DNA of 64,000 bases from Apiotrichum sp. Y4204 (Eukaryota; Basidiomycota; Tremellomycetes; Trichosporonales; Trichosporonaceae), in NCBI GenBank assembly GCA_025531455.1, contig JAMYHL010000123.1:1-64000 (forward strand). The letters run 5' to 3'. Position 1 is the first letter of the stretch. Every line of letters begins with the position of its first letter. The notes under the pieces were generated by a model. That model was not told the origin of the DNA and did not search any database. It saw only the letters and a list, made by a program, of their open reading frames with translations. A program made the position numbers and the translations under genes. Shown piece after piece: positions 1 through 12,239 of the stretch.

Positions 1-823
1 TAGCGGCAGTTGCTGAGGGGCAATCTTGTTCCTTTGCCATTTACTGGTCCCAGAGATTGGTCTGCGGGCCACATCTTCGATAGGAAGTTGTTTGCATTAC
101 GATTGCAGCTGTTACACTGACCGAGCAATGTGGTCATATGGTGAAAACATTCACTTGCATTTTAGCGGCAGTTGCTGATGTGCAATCTTGTTCCTTTGCA
201 ATTTACCAGTCCCAGAGACTGGTCTGCAGGCTACCTCTTCGATAGGAAGTTGTGTGCATTACGATTGCAGCTGTTACACGGACCAAGCAATTTGGTCACT
301 TGGTAAGATCATTTGACTTGCATTTTAGCGGCAGTTGCTGATGCGCAATGTTGTTCCTTTGCAATTTACCAGTCCCAGAGATTGGTCTGCGGGCCACATC
401 TTTGATAGGAAGTTGTTTGCATGACGATTGGAGCTGTTACGCTGACCGAGCAATGTGGGCATGTGGTGAAAACATTCACTTGCATTTTAGCGGCAGTTGC
501 TGAGGGGCAATCTTGTTCCTTTGCCATTTACTGGTCCCAGAGATTGGTCTGCGGGCCACATCTTTGATAGGAAGTTGTTTGCATTACGATTGGAGCTGTT
601 ACGCCGACCGAGCAATGTGGGCATGTGGTGGAAACATTCACTTGCATTTTAGCGACAGTTGCTGATGTGCAATGTTGTTCCTTTGCAATTTACTGGTGCC
701 AGAGATTGGTCTGGGGCCACATCTTTGATAGGAAGTTGTTTGCATTACGATTGGAGCTGTTATGCTGACCGAGCAATGTGGTCATATGGTGAAAACATTC
801 ACTTGCATTTTAGCGGCAGTTGC
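1..823. repeat. Tandem array of a ~162-bp satellite monomer, five full units plus a partial
   Basis: Units begin with the motif tagcggcagttgctga (or a one-base variant) at 1, 163, 326, 488, 650 and 811, so the period is 161-163 bp. Adjacent copies differ by scattered substitutions and single-base indels. The sixth copy breaks off after about 12 bases, where a different repeat begins. The array also touches base 1, so its true left end lies outside the window. Short open frames across it are not conserved between units and I treat them as chance. A nucleosome-length satellite suggests a centromeric, pericentromeric or subtelomeric location, which is inference. Confidence 0.9.
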
Positions 824-2445
824 GATAATGCTTTTGTCCTGTGATTCCCAACAGCCCACTGGCTACAGGATGCATTTCAGAATCTACAAACCCAACATTC
901 TGATGGTGTAGGGGTGGCTCTCACTTGTTGAACTTGGGACATCCTAAGATACCACTGGGGTTTGACATCAAGTCTACTCACCAATGTGGATGATGTGAAT
1001 TGCATGGTGATAAATGCAGTGTATTGGGTTGGGACAGTGTCCCCCATCAGCCAGGATTGCAACAGGCGCAGCAGCTGAGAGACCATTTTGGTGTGCACCA
1101 GTATTAACACTGTTGCCATATCTCATCTCCAGCAACTTGTAGCAGTACGAGGCTCAGGATTATTCTTAACTCCAGTGTTGCGATCACACCCACACTGGTA
1201 GACTAGCCATTCGATCAAGTTTCAGAACGCGCCTCCAGACCCGAATGTGGCCATGTCTGTGGCAGGTGACCTTTTGGCAAAAGGCATGGGCTGGTTTTCA
1301 CTTGGGCAGTTGATATGGACCCTCAGATCCGGCACGACCCCACAGGTCCACTGCAGCTTGCGATTGGAGATTGTTTTCAGCTCGGGAGGGGGTGACAAAA
1401 ATCGACCATATTCTTCACTGTCATGTGATCCAGTTTTGCATGGCCAAATCAGTTGATAATGCTTTTATCCTGTGATTCCCAACAGCCCACTGGCTACAGG
1501 ATGCACTTCGGAATCTACAAACCCAACATTCTGATGGTGTAGGGGTGGCTCTCACTTGTTGAACTTGGGCCATCCTAAGATACCACTGCGGTTTTGTGTT
1601 GTAGATCCAGGTGCGACCCAGCTCTCCAGTCTGATATGCCTCCAATTTCACAGATCACAACTTCCTATCGCAAGGCCGTTCCCCATGAGGCATTCTTGAT
1701 CGACATAGGCTGCTCAGAAGTCAGATTGAGGGGTGGGAACAAGTGGTAAAATGTCTGCAGAACATTTCACCCAGTACGACTCAGGCTAATTCTGCCAAGT
1801 TTAATTCTGCCTGAGGCGTTTCAGCTGTTGGAGCTACATGAACAGATTGTTTGGCTGTTTTTCTTCAGGTCTGCGTGCTACAGGGTCCTCCAAACAGACA
1901 GGCGGAATTAAACTGTCCGGTTTTGTGTTGGGGATCCAGGTGCGACCCAGCTCTCCAGTCTGATACGCCTCCAATTGTACAGATCACAACTTCCTAACGC
2001 AAGGCCAGCCACCATGGCTGGGGCTGGATACTATGAGCTGTTGAGCCATCACATTCAGGCATGGGAACAGGTGGCAAAATGTGTCTGAGACGTTTCACCT
2101 GGTGGCATCAGTGTCCACTGCGGCTAGTTCTGCCAGGTTTAATTCTGCCTGAGACATTGGGACTGTTGGGGCGACATGACTTGATTCTTTGGGGACTTTA
2201 CATTGGCACAGTGTGCTGCAGGGTCCTCCAAACAGACAGGCGGAATTAAACTATCCGGTTTTGTGTTGGGGATCCAGGTGCAACCCAGTTCTCCAGTCTG
2301 ATACGCCTCCAATTGTACAGATCACAACTTCCTATCGCGAGACCATTCCCCATGAGGCATTCTTGATCGACATGGGCTGCTCAGAAGTTAGATTGAGGTG
2401 TGGGAACAAGTGGTAAAATGTCAGCAGAACTTAACAATTTAACTC
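824..2445. repeat. Degenerate dispersed and tandem repeats (~140-bp duplicate, ~340-bp unit)
   Basis: A ~140-bp block at 824-963 recurs at 1455-1597 with about ten differences. Downstream, a longer unit recurs: blocks starting with the motif ttttgtgttg lie near 1592, 1921 and 2260. The segment at about 1876-1935 is almost identical to 2216-2275, an offset of 340 bp. Between the anchors the copies are alignable but indel-rich. The block is noticeably less GC-rich than the genes to the right. No open frame spans more than one repeat unit, so nothing here looks coding. Confidence 0.85.
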
Positions 2446-2486
2446 TGGGGTTTTGAGCTCGATTTGGAGATCATCACATTGGGTGA

Positions 2487-2745
2487 CATAACTTGAGAGG
2501 AGCACTAAACGTGACAAAACACCTAAAGTGATTCTGATCAGGCACAGCTTGTTCTTCTGAGCTGTGCCTTCAGAATTGCCATTTCCAAGAAATTGGACAG
2601 CGTGGAACAATTTTATGCTGGAATCTGCAGATCATTACTTCTGGGGACACAACTTGAGAAGGGCACTAAGTGTGACAAAATGCCTAAAGTGATTGTAATC
2701 AAGCAAGGCTTGTTACTTTGACCAGTGCCATCAGATTAGCTATTT
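2487..2745. repeat. Two diverged copies of a ~160-bp repeat
   Basis: The block starting near 2487 (core acttgagaggagcactaaa) recurs near 2647 (core acttgagaagggcactaag). The two copies share the following segments cctaaagtgatt and ggcttgtt/agcttgtt and a terminal tgtgcc/agtgcc. The spacing is about 160 bp, the same monomer length as the array at the left edge although the sequence differs. This is probably a third, older satellite family in the same block. Confidence 0.7.
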
Positions 2746-2799
2746 TGTCAGGCACACAACTTGTGTCAAGTGTGACGAGCAACTTAGGGGCAAGTGACT

Positions 2800-3688
2800 T
2801 TCCTTTTAACTCCACTCTGTCCTGACTTGCAGTGATCCTTCTGCAGTCTCGGAGTCAGAATACGGACTTGGCGACGGCGTTCTCTGGTCCTCTACCATTG
2901 GGAGCTCGATATCGGCTTGCCGCGCAGGGCATTCTTGATGGTTGGGGCTTTCCAACCAGCCTATGCACTCATTTATATCTACAAAACTTGGGTGGTACGA
3001 TGGTGTCAATCGTACGATCGGGAGCGCGCACGCTGTGGCGTGAAGTGTTGAAAAGTCGTCCTTTTGGGCCATACCCTTTACAAGACTCAGTATTCCTTCG
3101 ATGCTGTATTCCGCATGAGATAGCTCGGCAATCTGCACTCGCCCATACGCCCGTCCTCGCGGTCGCAGCGGCTGCCCCGTCCCAAGCGGGGCGGCAGAAC
3201 CGCCTCCAAGCGATTTAGGCGTCGTACCGAAAGTCCTGTCGCTCATGACGAATAATGGAGACCACAGTGTGGCCATTGAACGGCCACAGGTACCAGCCGC
3301 CTGTCGACAGCCGTGCCAGTCTCTCCCAGAAGAGGGAACAAACGGTTGTGTCGCCGAGCGCTCAGGGTGGCTGTCGGCGGTTGCGGTGATGAGTAGTCTG
3401 TCAGTCAATAAGTCACTGATTGGACTGTCTGCGCTATCAGTTCATGTCATGAGAAAGGCGATGAGGGAGCGCAGCGTAGCTAAAACCCCCAGGTGAGCAT
3501 GGGGTGCAATGCTATCTCCTTCAATGACCGGCACGAAATGCTAGCTGAGTCTGAAGGGCCTGCCGTTTCTTTTGCCCCTTCCATCCTTCGCATCCGACCA
3601 CGCTACGTCGAGGAAGCTACAGATGTTTCTGAAATCCCATGCGGCATACCTAACCAGCTCTCTATCATCGGTCCCCACAAAGTACCGC
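2800..3688. other. No supported gene between the satellite block and the permease gene
   Basis: A long open frame runs on the minus strand over 2806-3408. It has no ATG in its first ~45 codons and its conceptual product matches no family I know. A second frame lies opposite it on the plus strand. It may be a decayed exon, but without an ATG or clear splice partners I leave it uncalled. Confidence 0.4.
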
Positions 3689-5572
3689 TCAATGCAGAAA
3701 CCTGAAATCAAGACGCTTGTTGCCCTGATCCTTTGTAGTGCGGATGTACTCGTCGCGCTGCTCCTGGTTCCAACCGTCCCAGATACGGTCACGCTGTCTG
3801 TTGCGTAAGATGTACCATGCTTTTGCCAAGAAAAACAGAACAATGTTGGCCGAGATGAGGCCTAAAAGGACTCGATTGCCCTTGTGGTAGTACGGCTTGT
3901 CGTCGGGCTGGTACACGTTGGACGCTATGAGCGACGCGCTTTGCACAAACATGTTGTACACTGATGACGCCACCGTGCGTGTGCGGACGGAACCCGCGTT
4001 CATGCTGTTCAGCGAAACGAGGATGGGGTGCATGTACTGCGGTCAGAGACTTTCGGCGCACAACAGTCACTCACAGGGAATCCCACAACGAGGGTAAGAA
4101 CGACCCATTTCGACCACTTGTTGATTGTGTCTGGAAGGGTAACGAGAACGATGAACGTGATTAACAGCCACCATGACCCTATCGAGGCGGTGAGCAGGCG
4201 TTCATTGCGCTTTTTAGTTGTGAACGCGAGACTGAGGTTGCCAATGATGGTGAGAATCGAGCTCGGAATGGAGAGCAGGTTTGTTTGGAACGTTGAGTAG
4301 CCCAGAGAACGGAGAGTGAGCGTAAAGTAAGCTCCGACAGTACCTGTCATGTGTCAGAGCAAGCCTCGGATGGTCAAGACTAGACTCACTAGGGGCGATG
4401 AAAGTCGTGATCCCAAGAATGTACAAAGGCCATAGATCGTAGTCGGTGAGAGATCGCCACAGGTCGCTGACAGAGAGACCTTCGCGGTTATGCACTGAGC
4501 AGAGTTAGGAATGTCATATTGCCATCTCGATGACTCACTCGAGGACTTGGTTGGGTCGTCGCGAAGCACTTTATTGACCACAATGATCTCCTCCCGCTCC
4601 GTGAACCATCCCTGTCCCCGGATGCGGCCCCACAACGATTGGTGTGTCTGTGTTGGGCTAGGAGGAAGGTAGAACAGCGCAAAGAGACCAACAAGAAAGG
4701 TCAGCGCCCCCTCAAGAGCAAACAGCCATCGCCATCCTTCCATGTGGGTGTGATGACGCATTTCCAAGATTCCAGCGGCGAGAAGTGCACCGACGATGTT
4801 GGTGACCGTGTACGAGACCCAAAAGAACGCGAGGCGAATGGTAAGTTCGGTGGACGTGTAGAAGTAGCTGAGGTAAAGAATTGTGTCGGCGATGAAGCCT
4901 CCTTCAATCAGACCCAGCAATGCGCGAGTTACGAAGAAGCCAGTACGATTCTGGATGCCTGCCTGGGCCATGGCGACAGCGGACCAACTCATCATCTGGA
5001 TTGGAATCCACACATCGGAGCCGAGCTTTTTCGAAACTGCGAGCTGTCAGTAACGAGACCACCTGTGTACGAGGATTACGTCGCTAACTCACCCATCTGG
5101 GATGGGAGCTCGGCACCCAGAAAGCAAACGTAGAAGATGGTCATTCCAATGTTGTAGTCACCAGTCGTTAAGTGGGTGTCCCCGAGGAAGTTGTCCGAAA
5201 GCGCATTGTGAATATTGCCACGGTCCAGCTGGAGTGCCGCGAAACAGATGCAAGCGAATAGGGCCACGCGGATGTCCAGCCGACGAACGAGCTTATTCTC
5301 CTCCTCTGTTGTCCATGTCGCTTTAGGGTCCCAGCGGTGCTTTGACTCGTAGCTGTCCGGCGGTTCATACCATCTAGAAAGTTAGGACCAGTGCACATTG
5401 CGGAGAAGACAGAGAGACAGCTTGCTCACTTGGTATGGAGGTCCGCGTCGGAGTCGGTAGGGGTAGTCGTCAGGCCGAGGTTCTTCTCGTCATCCAAGTG
5501 GCTTAGCGAAGTTTGACTCGATAGCTGGGGGGAGGGGAGAGTGCCCGAAGGGTTGGTGGCCAAGGCGGTCAT
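3689..5572 (-). CDS. Major facilitator transporter, Dal5 (allantoate permease) family
   Basis: The spliced product has 547 residues. The exons are 5572-5430, 5373-5093, 5036-4539, 4494-4390, 4343-4075 and 4036-3689, with introns of 38-59 nt and phases that all close. The protein has a hydrophilic N-terminus, the WTTEEENKLVRRLD pre-membrane motif, then the first helix ending in LQLDRGNIHNALSDNF, and about twelve membrane segments in total. The C-terminal tail has GNKRLDFRFLH, very close to the ending typical of Dal5-family anion:cation symporters. Family members import allantoate, ureidosuccinate, nicotinate, pantothenate or biotin with protons across the plasma membrane. The substrate here cannot be read from sequence. 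It stands alone, next to the repeat block, which is a common position for accessory nutrient permeases. Confidence 0.9.
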
Positions 5573-8500
5573 ACCACGTTGTGCAGCTCCCGTGTGCTCG
5601 GATTCGGTGAGATGGGAATAAGTGCGAAGGACACGGCCAGACCTAAGGCCTTTTGTAGAGGACTGATACCCGCCCTGAACTGTACTCCACCAGAAACGAG
5701 GTGAGATTGACGACAGGTTGGCGATAACGGCGACGGCGTATGGATGTGTTCAGACATGCGTGCGACATAGATTTGCATGATGGTGAACAGTGACAGGCGG
5801 AGAAAATGGGGGCGTGCAATGTAGAGCTGAACGCGGTTCCCCGTTCTCTGATCACGGACGACCCGTAATGGTTCTGGCACAATGTCATAAAACGCGTAGT
5901 CGTTCGAACGTGTCTCCATATTCCTTGGAGATATGTCGCATGGGTGACGAGCTGATGAGAAGAAGGGTGGCGGTAATATCGGGTGCGAAGAAAGCCGAGA
6001 TAAGGATGCCTAAAACAGAACTGGGCAAGCGTGCCTGGTTATGCAGGCCGGGCATTCAAGGCGTCATCGCTGGAGGCGATGGCACAATTTCGTGCTCGTG
6101 CGACACCATCTGTCGCGTCCACTGTCGTGTCCTTCGCAAGGTATCCAACATCAAGGGTCCGTGTGTGACCTGTGGTCAGCGTGCGTACTGGATGTGATGC
6201 CCACCGCGTATTATGCGCTGTCCATCGCTGGTACATCGTGCACTCTTGATGTGGCCACCTCGGGGTAATTGCCGCCGGTAACCGCGTGGACGGCGATTCC
6301 ACCTAATGGCGCCATCCGCCCTTCTCATGACTGTGAATGACAGAAGGGGCAGAGGACCATGCGAGATAGGATACAGTGCGCGCATAGCCGCTGGCAAACG
6401 GCACGCGGCACGACATGCTGCAATCCTTCCTCTAGAGCACGCTCAACGTCTGATCGATTGACACTGCCTCAATTGCTGTTGTCCATCGCCTGGCGCACCG
6501 GCCGTTCGTCGGTACTGATGGCAAAAGAGACAGAGCGAGCCCGGCAGTTGTCCTCCGGCAGATGGGCAGCCGGAAAGCAGAACCGCCCGCTTTTCCTACA
6601 CGACAACGTCGTGTCGAACTCTGGCCCACCTCCTGTCGGGTCAAACTACTTTGACCTGCCGCCTCCCATTTTAGTACGCACGTGCGAGTCGAACACAAGT
6701 AAAATGCGGAGATCGTCAAAGGCGGGGTAATGTTCTTTCCATGTCAGGGCTAGTAGAGGTGGGTACTGAGTGTTGGCAGTTTGTGTTGTTGGAGGTCTCT
6801 GTGGGGGGCGGGGGGGGGAAGGATGTAGATGGCTTTGGATGGGTTTGGATGTGTGCCAGTCGAGGATTGAGGATGGCTGTGTTGAAACGGGCCCCAGCTC
6901 CGGCAATTTCGGAGCCGACTGGCACAAGCTGCAAGCTGAATCGCCTTTCTCCTTCTGTCTGTACGTCTGCCAGCTCACAGCCCGCCCCGCGCGCGCGCGG
7001 CGGTGGGAGGGTGGAGAATTGGCAATCTGGAACAGATAGCTCGTACCTCGGATAGCTTCGCGGATCGGGCACAGGAGGGAGCGGGATCAAATGGAGCATC
7101 CCTTGACAGTCCACCCGTTATAACACGTCATTTATTCAAACATGCGAATCAGGGGATGAGCAGCAGCCAGTGGAGCTAAACAGAGCTAAATAGTGCATGC
7201 AACCATATCAAAAAGCTCGGTTCTTGTTCGTTTGTTCGTTTTAACTGTTTTCGTGCACTGCCCGCCGTCCTGTCGCTCCGAATGATCCGGAACACACTAC
7301 TGACAGCAAAACTGGACATGTAGAGTTACACAACGAGGTGTAGAGAGAGTTTCTAGAGAGAGGTACAGAGCGGTACAGAGCGTGAAGCCAGTGCAGAATG
7401 GGTGAGTACATGAGGTGCCATCTCAGTAGTGGCCAGTCGCCGCTTTTCTACAAGCACCAGTAAGCTGAGCCCTATCAAACGCTCAGCGGCCGTCCCCTGA
7501 GATTCACCCACGTATCACCAACACCGGCGGCCGAACTTTCCAACTTTGGGCTCTGTTCCGCTGTCAGGAACACAAACGAGGAACTGCATTTGTGCATATA
7601 ACCAACCATGCAAAAGCTAGTTCTGCCCAACGACCTCCATGTTATGAGCGTTACATTGACGTCGTCGATCTCGTTGGAATTCCCGACTTCGACCCAAGAT
7701 TTCATTTACTGGGCGAGTCTCCGTCGAGTCAGGTCACCACTTAGGTCGGACCCGCGGTTCCAACTCTACCACGACTAGTAGTAGCTCCCTCGGTCCTGAA
7801 TGGTGACTGTAACCACATGTGCATACGACAATGAGGTGCGGATAAACGTTTGGGTCCACAGTGACAGGGTTCACTAGTCGGGAAACCCGCCACATCCTCG
7901 CGCAACCGCCTTCTGTCTCGAGACATTTGTGTTGAAGAGGATGCAGAAAGGTTCTAGACCAATGGCTTTGCTCCCACCGGTCATAATCTATGACGAAGAA
8001 TCTTCCATCTTGGATACTGGCGCGTCCGGCGGCCAGCGGGACGATCGTGAAGCTCGGAAGCCCCTGTCGATAGGGGATGTCAGTGATCCCTTGATCGATG
8101 GAACATGATACTTGCTTCCTTCCTAGCTCGCTGGACATTGGGTAGCGAACACCCTGCGACTATCTCGGCGCCAAGATCCCCAGGCCCCCGCTCATGATCC
8201 AGCGGTTACAGGCCGAGATCTACGGACCCCACACAGCGAATGTCGACTGACTCCAACCAGACCTGATACACAACGGTGGGCAGGGCGATTTATCAGGGGC
8301 GATTGGGAACAGCCGGCACCCTGGGTCAGTCGGCATCCACCACTTATCACGTTATCAAGCCGGGGACCCGTGCGCTTAAGTGCACTGCCCTGGGCTGCAC
8401 TGCCTACGCCAAACATCCCCTCGGTGAGGAGCATCTGCGGTACTGTACTGTACGTACGGTGCCGCACCTTCTCGCCTTGGCATGCAGAGCACTGCCCATA

Positions 8501-9336
8501 TACCCTAACCTAATGTAGCAAAGGTGCTCTGCCGTTACGTATACGACCCCTGCAACTCTCGACACGCACTATACCCTTGAAATCACCGCGCTGCGTGCGA
8601 CGTCCGAAGAAGTTGTGCGAACAGAGGGTTTAAGCTTCGGATTATATTATTCTTAATCCACGCCCCGTGGTTTTATGGGCTCGCTCGCTGACTCGCTGGA
8701 CTTGCGGCTCTTCTGAATGCCCCATACCGAGCGAGCAAAGTCTACAGGTATGAGGGCACACGGGCAGAGGCAATGCACCCACCATGAGGTGGTGACAATG
8801 TTCATTCATTCTCAACGCGAGGCTCAGTTTCCGAGATCTTGCATTCAACAGCCCCAGCAGCCTTATGGAACTGGGTAGGACGGCACAGGAGCAGGTACGG
8901 TTCGAAGGTTTTCACTCTGTGCAGGTGTCTTGCAGTAACTTAAAAAGAGCCCAGCGGCCCGGCCTGCAGCGTAATGCTCCTCAGATCCCCGAGCATCCAG
9001 CATTTTCCAGCCGACACTTCTAGTCCCGCCTACAGCGATCTCCGTGCAATGTTGAGGGTCATAACGGCAGCGAACGTGAGCGATGCCGCGGACACCCTTG
9101 TCCCGCGATCCTCGGAGCTTCCGGGAACGACCTTCTTTGGGCTGTGCAGGCATGAACGAACACCGCCAGCGGTCGGCTCTTCCAAGTACATGGGCTCGAG
9201 GGATGTTAGCACATGCTATATAACCGGAACTACCCCGCCAGCTCCAGTTGCTACATCTTTTCGCAATTCTCACAATTGAACTCATACCTGCCGTCTAGTT
9301 CTCATCGCCCTTCTCACAGGCATCATTTCCCCCATC
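5573..9336. other. Long intergenic stretch, no supported gene
   Basis: Several 60-140-codon open frames occur on both strands, for example on the minus strand over 5569-5919, 6716-7114 and 7734-8138. None has a recognisable domain, a convincing splice structure or a partner exon. A G-rich tract lies at about 6799-6820. The ~120 bases before the next gene contain a TATA box, so the right end is promoter. Confidence 0.5.
9217..9223 (+). promoter_or_regulatory. TATA box of the secreted-protein gene
   Basis: The motif TATATAA sits 120 bases before the ATG at 9337, followed by a pyrimidine-rich leader. TATA-containing promoters in yeasts tend to drive inducible genes, which would suit a secreted protein. 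That regulatory reading is inference. Confidence 0.5.
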
Positions 9337-10816
9337 ATGCGCGTGGGCTCCACACTTCTCTGCGCCGTTGCCTTTGTGCTACCCTATGTCCGCGCACTGA
9401 GCGAGGCGGACTCCATCGACGCGTTCACCAACTTCCTCGACCACTACCTCTCCCCACACAATGCCCAGGTCGCCGCCAGCATCAACTCCACGCTGTTCGC
9501 CGAGGATGTCAAAGGATCCGTTGACCGTGAGTTCTCCACCACATGAGGGCAGACGGCATCAACGCTGACATAAGCCAGTTTCGACAAAGTATGTGCTATC
9601 TGAAACAAAACGGCTCACAGAGCCCTGCCGGGAAGCTCGGAGACTTCGAATCCCTCGGCCCTGTAGTCGAGTTCCCGCAGCCGTGCCTTCCTGGGCTGGC
9701 CGTGTCCAATGTACATTATCCTGACATGACCAGCTTTGACAGCCGCGAGCTCTCCACAGAGTACCTCTTTGGCCTGTTCGTCTGCATCGAGAAACAGGAC
9801 AAGGGCCGGCCCAATCCCATTGGTGTTCCCCTCTCGTACAATGTGAGTTTTCGAAGGAATCAAGTTGCTGCAGAATACGCGGTGCACACGGGGCCAAGCA
9901 ATGCCCGTCGTGTCGGACAGTTACTGACTCACAGGTGACCCACCTGATGGCGAAGAACAACTACGTCTTCGGCTCTGTCAAGTTCGACTGTGAGTTGCAA
10001 CGGTGATGGAGATGAAAGAAGTCTGGGCGCGATAGCGGGATGGTAGACGCGAGAACCATTCGTGCCTCTCTGGACTGGCGCGTCCGTCATCCGGATACTA
10101 CGGGGTGGGGGGATGTTGCCGTCATCGTCAGGTCACTACAAACCTTTGCTCCACACGCTGATGTATCAGTTTACTACCCGACAATCGATATCCACTACCC
10201 GATCCAGGTCGACGCGTGGCTGTTGTTCAATGAGCAGAAGGAGATTCAGCAGTACGATGTGTCGTTCCGGCGCTGGGCGTGGGCCATGGACACCATAACA
10301 CCAGCACTCCTACCACAGATGGCCGAGCATGCCAAGGTCACCACCCAAGACCGCGACACCATTATGCGCGAGTACATGATTCCTGTCATCTGCGGCTCCC
10401 ACGACAAACACTGCCACGGCCCGAACAAGCAGTACGAGGACTACGAAGACTGTGCGCGCTTTATCCGTACCAAAAAGGTGGGGCACTTTTACCGTATGGG
10501 TGAAGACAACGTCCTTTGCCGCAATCTACACGTCCCGATGCTGCACTTGCGCCCCGAGGTGCACTGCGACCACATTGGCCCGACCGGCGGCGACATGTGC
10601 AACAGGCGCGACTACGCCGAGGTCGTCCTCGAGAGTCACTTCCCCGAGGGCATGATTGCCTCCGACTGCGCCGACCCGGTTAAACTTGCTTCGGCACCGG
10701 CCCGCAAACCCACGGCCCATCATTGGTCGTCCCACGACGAGCTTAAGCGCTGGTTTGGCATCGACAAGAGCCAGTGCCACTACAACCCGTACCGCGCAAA
10801 GTGGTGGCGCGTATAG
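9337..10816 (+). CDS. Secreted cysteine/histidine-rich protein of unknown function
   Basis: Five exons: 9337-9526, a 10-nt microexon 9579-9588, 9734-9842, 9935-9989 and 10170-10816. They splice to 336 residues. The N-terminus is a classical signal peptide of about 20 residues ending near YVRA. The mature part begins with a helical segment (EADSIDAFTNFLDHYL) and continues with NFDSRELSTEYLFGLF and YYPTIDIHYPIQVDAW. The C-terminal half holds the most distinctive features: CGSHDKHCHGPNKQY, then a spaced cysteine, CRNLHVPMLHLRP and HCDHIGPTGGDMCNRRDY. I recall similar uncharacterised extracellular proteins in other fungi, but no biochemical function. The Cys/His spacing could bind metal or form disulfides. 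The microexon frame is supported because the product reads smoothly across it. Confidence 0.82.
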
Positions 10817-12239
10817 AGGGCGAGCGATTCGGCCCGCCCATCTCCCTCTGGCAATCGCGAGTAGCATCCGGCTCTGTTCCGAAGCGCATGTACTGTACTG
10901 TACTCCCCATAGGATAGCCTTCATAGCAATACCCTCCGCTCCTTCATCAGTATATGTAGGCACATCTAGACCAGTTCCTCCATCAGTTTATGTATGCACA
11001 TGCAAAACAGGTAAGAAGCACAGTTGGTGTTTAGGTGTGAACATGATGCGCGAAAACGCTGCGCGGACACGACTCGGCGTGTACGGGCCTTGAGGTGTCG
11101 AGTAAATGGCACAACAAGACCTGGACGGCAAAGGAGGGAAGAAGTTTGGAAACATCCTCCCGGCATCGATGGCATCGACCCTATGCGTCTCGACAGTGCC
11201 AGCGTCGAGCGCGTGCGAGACAAGTCCTGCTGGCCAACCCCACACTCGGATACAGGGATGGGGGCGTCCCTATCCTGACGGTATACGACATGGGCGTTGA
11301 TGAAGCTGAGGGATCCGAGGAATCGAGGGATGGAAAACAGGCAAGTAGTTTAAGAGGCAGCCTATGGCGTCATTGCAGGCTTCCCCCATTCAAGGAGATT
11401 TCACGTAGGCCCAGGGCGGATCAATCGCTGGAACCAGTGAAGCAATGTCGAAACCATTGCAGTCCACGCGAGTTTCAGCTTTGCAGCTACCCGTACTCAT
11501 CGCGCGCAGAACGTGTCAGTGCGCCTCGGCATGAGAGATTGTATTATATCGTAGCTATGTAAGGATGGAGACAACAGCGCACTGCGAGACTCGCGCCAAC
11601 GGGATAAGTGCCAGAGAGTTGTGATATGCGGACAATCGGGCGGGGTGTCGGAGAATGTGGAGGAACGTGGAGCCCCGGAATGCCCATCAGTTGAGTCATC
11701 CGAAGATTGTGTTTGTGGACTTGTGTGCATCCCTGTTTAGTTGGCGCGTCTTTGGCATCTGCGGGCATCTGGTCTGTCCATCCCATCCGTCAATCAGCCA
11801 GATCAGCAGCTCACACCGTCGACACACCGTGCGACGCTCCACTCGCCACGCACATTCCGGGGGGCCACTCGCTTCTGTCGTGTTCAAAAATGCATACATG
11901 ACACTGCTCTTTTCTTTCGTTCTCTTTCCTCTCAATTCTCATCCCTCTGGACTTTCACACTTCCGCGATTCTGTTACTCTCACCTCTCACACTCCATTCC
12001 TCTTCTCTGCCACGTCTACCCAATCCTTAAACCAGCTACACTCTGAACCCCATTCCTTCTCCTCTTTTCAACAGCCCGCGATTTGGCACGTCTCGACGTC
12101 TTACCATCTTCACATCATCATCGTCCACAACGTACAAGACCCAGAGTAACAAAACTTCAGACTCTCCCAGCTTCCCCACGGCGCACCTCAACCACAGCTC
12201 CCATCTTGTTACTTGTTTGTCCGTCGGAACAGGCTCTTC
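10817..12239. other. Intergenic region, no supported gene
   Basis: Only short overlapping open frames are present. A run of tgtact repeats lies at about 10887-10905. The final 350 bases are C/T-rich, as expected of a fungal promoter and 5' leader for the gene that starts at 12240. Confidence 0.5.

Noticed and set aside
824..2445. A coding gene in the repeats
   Set aside because: Open frames here are short, overlap several repeat units and are not conserved between copies.
5569..5919. 116-codon minus-strand ATG frame upstream of the permease
   Set aside because: Looks locally protein-like (PEPLRVVRDQRTGNRVQLY) but has no domain and overlaps the 5' end of the permease gene; could be revisited with RNA data.
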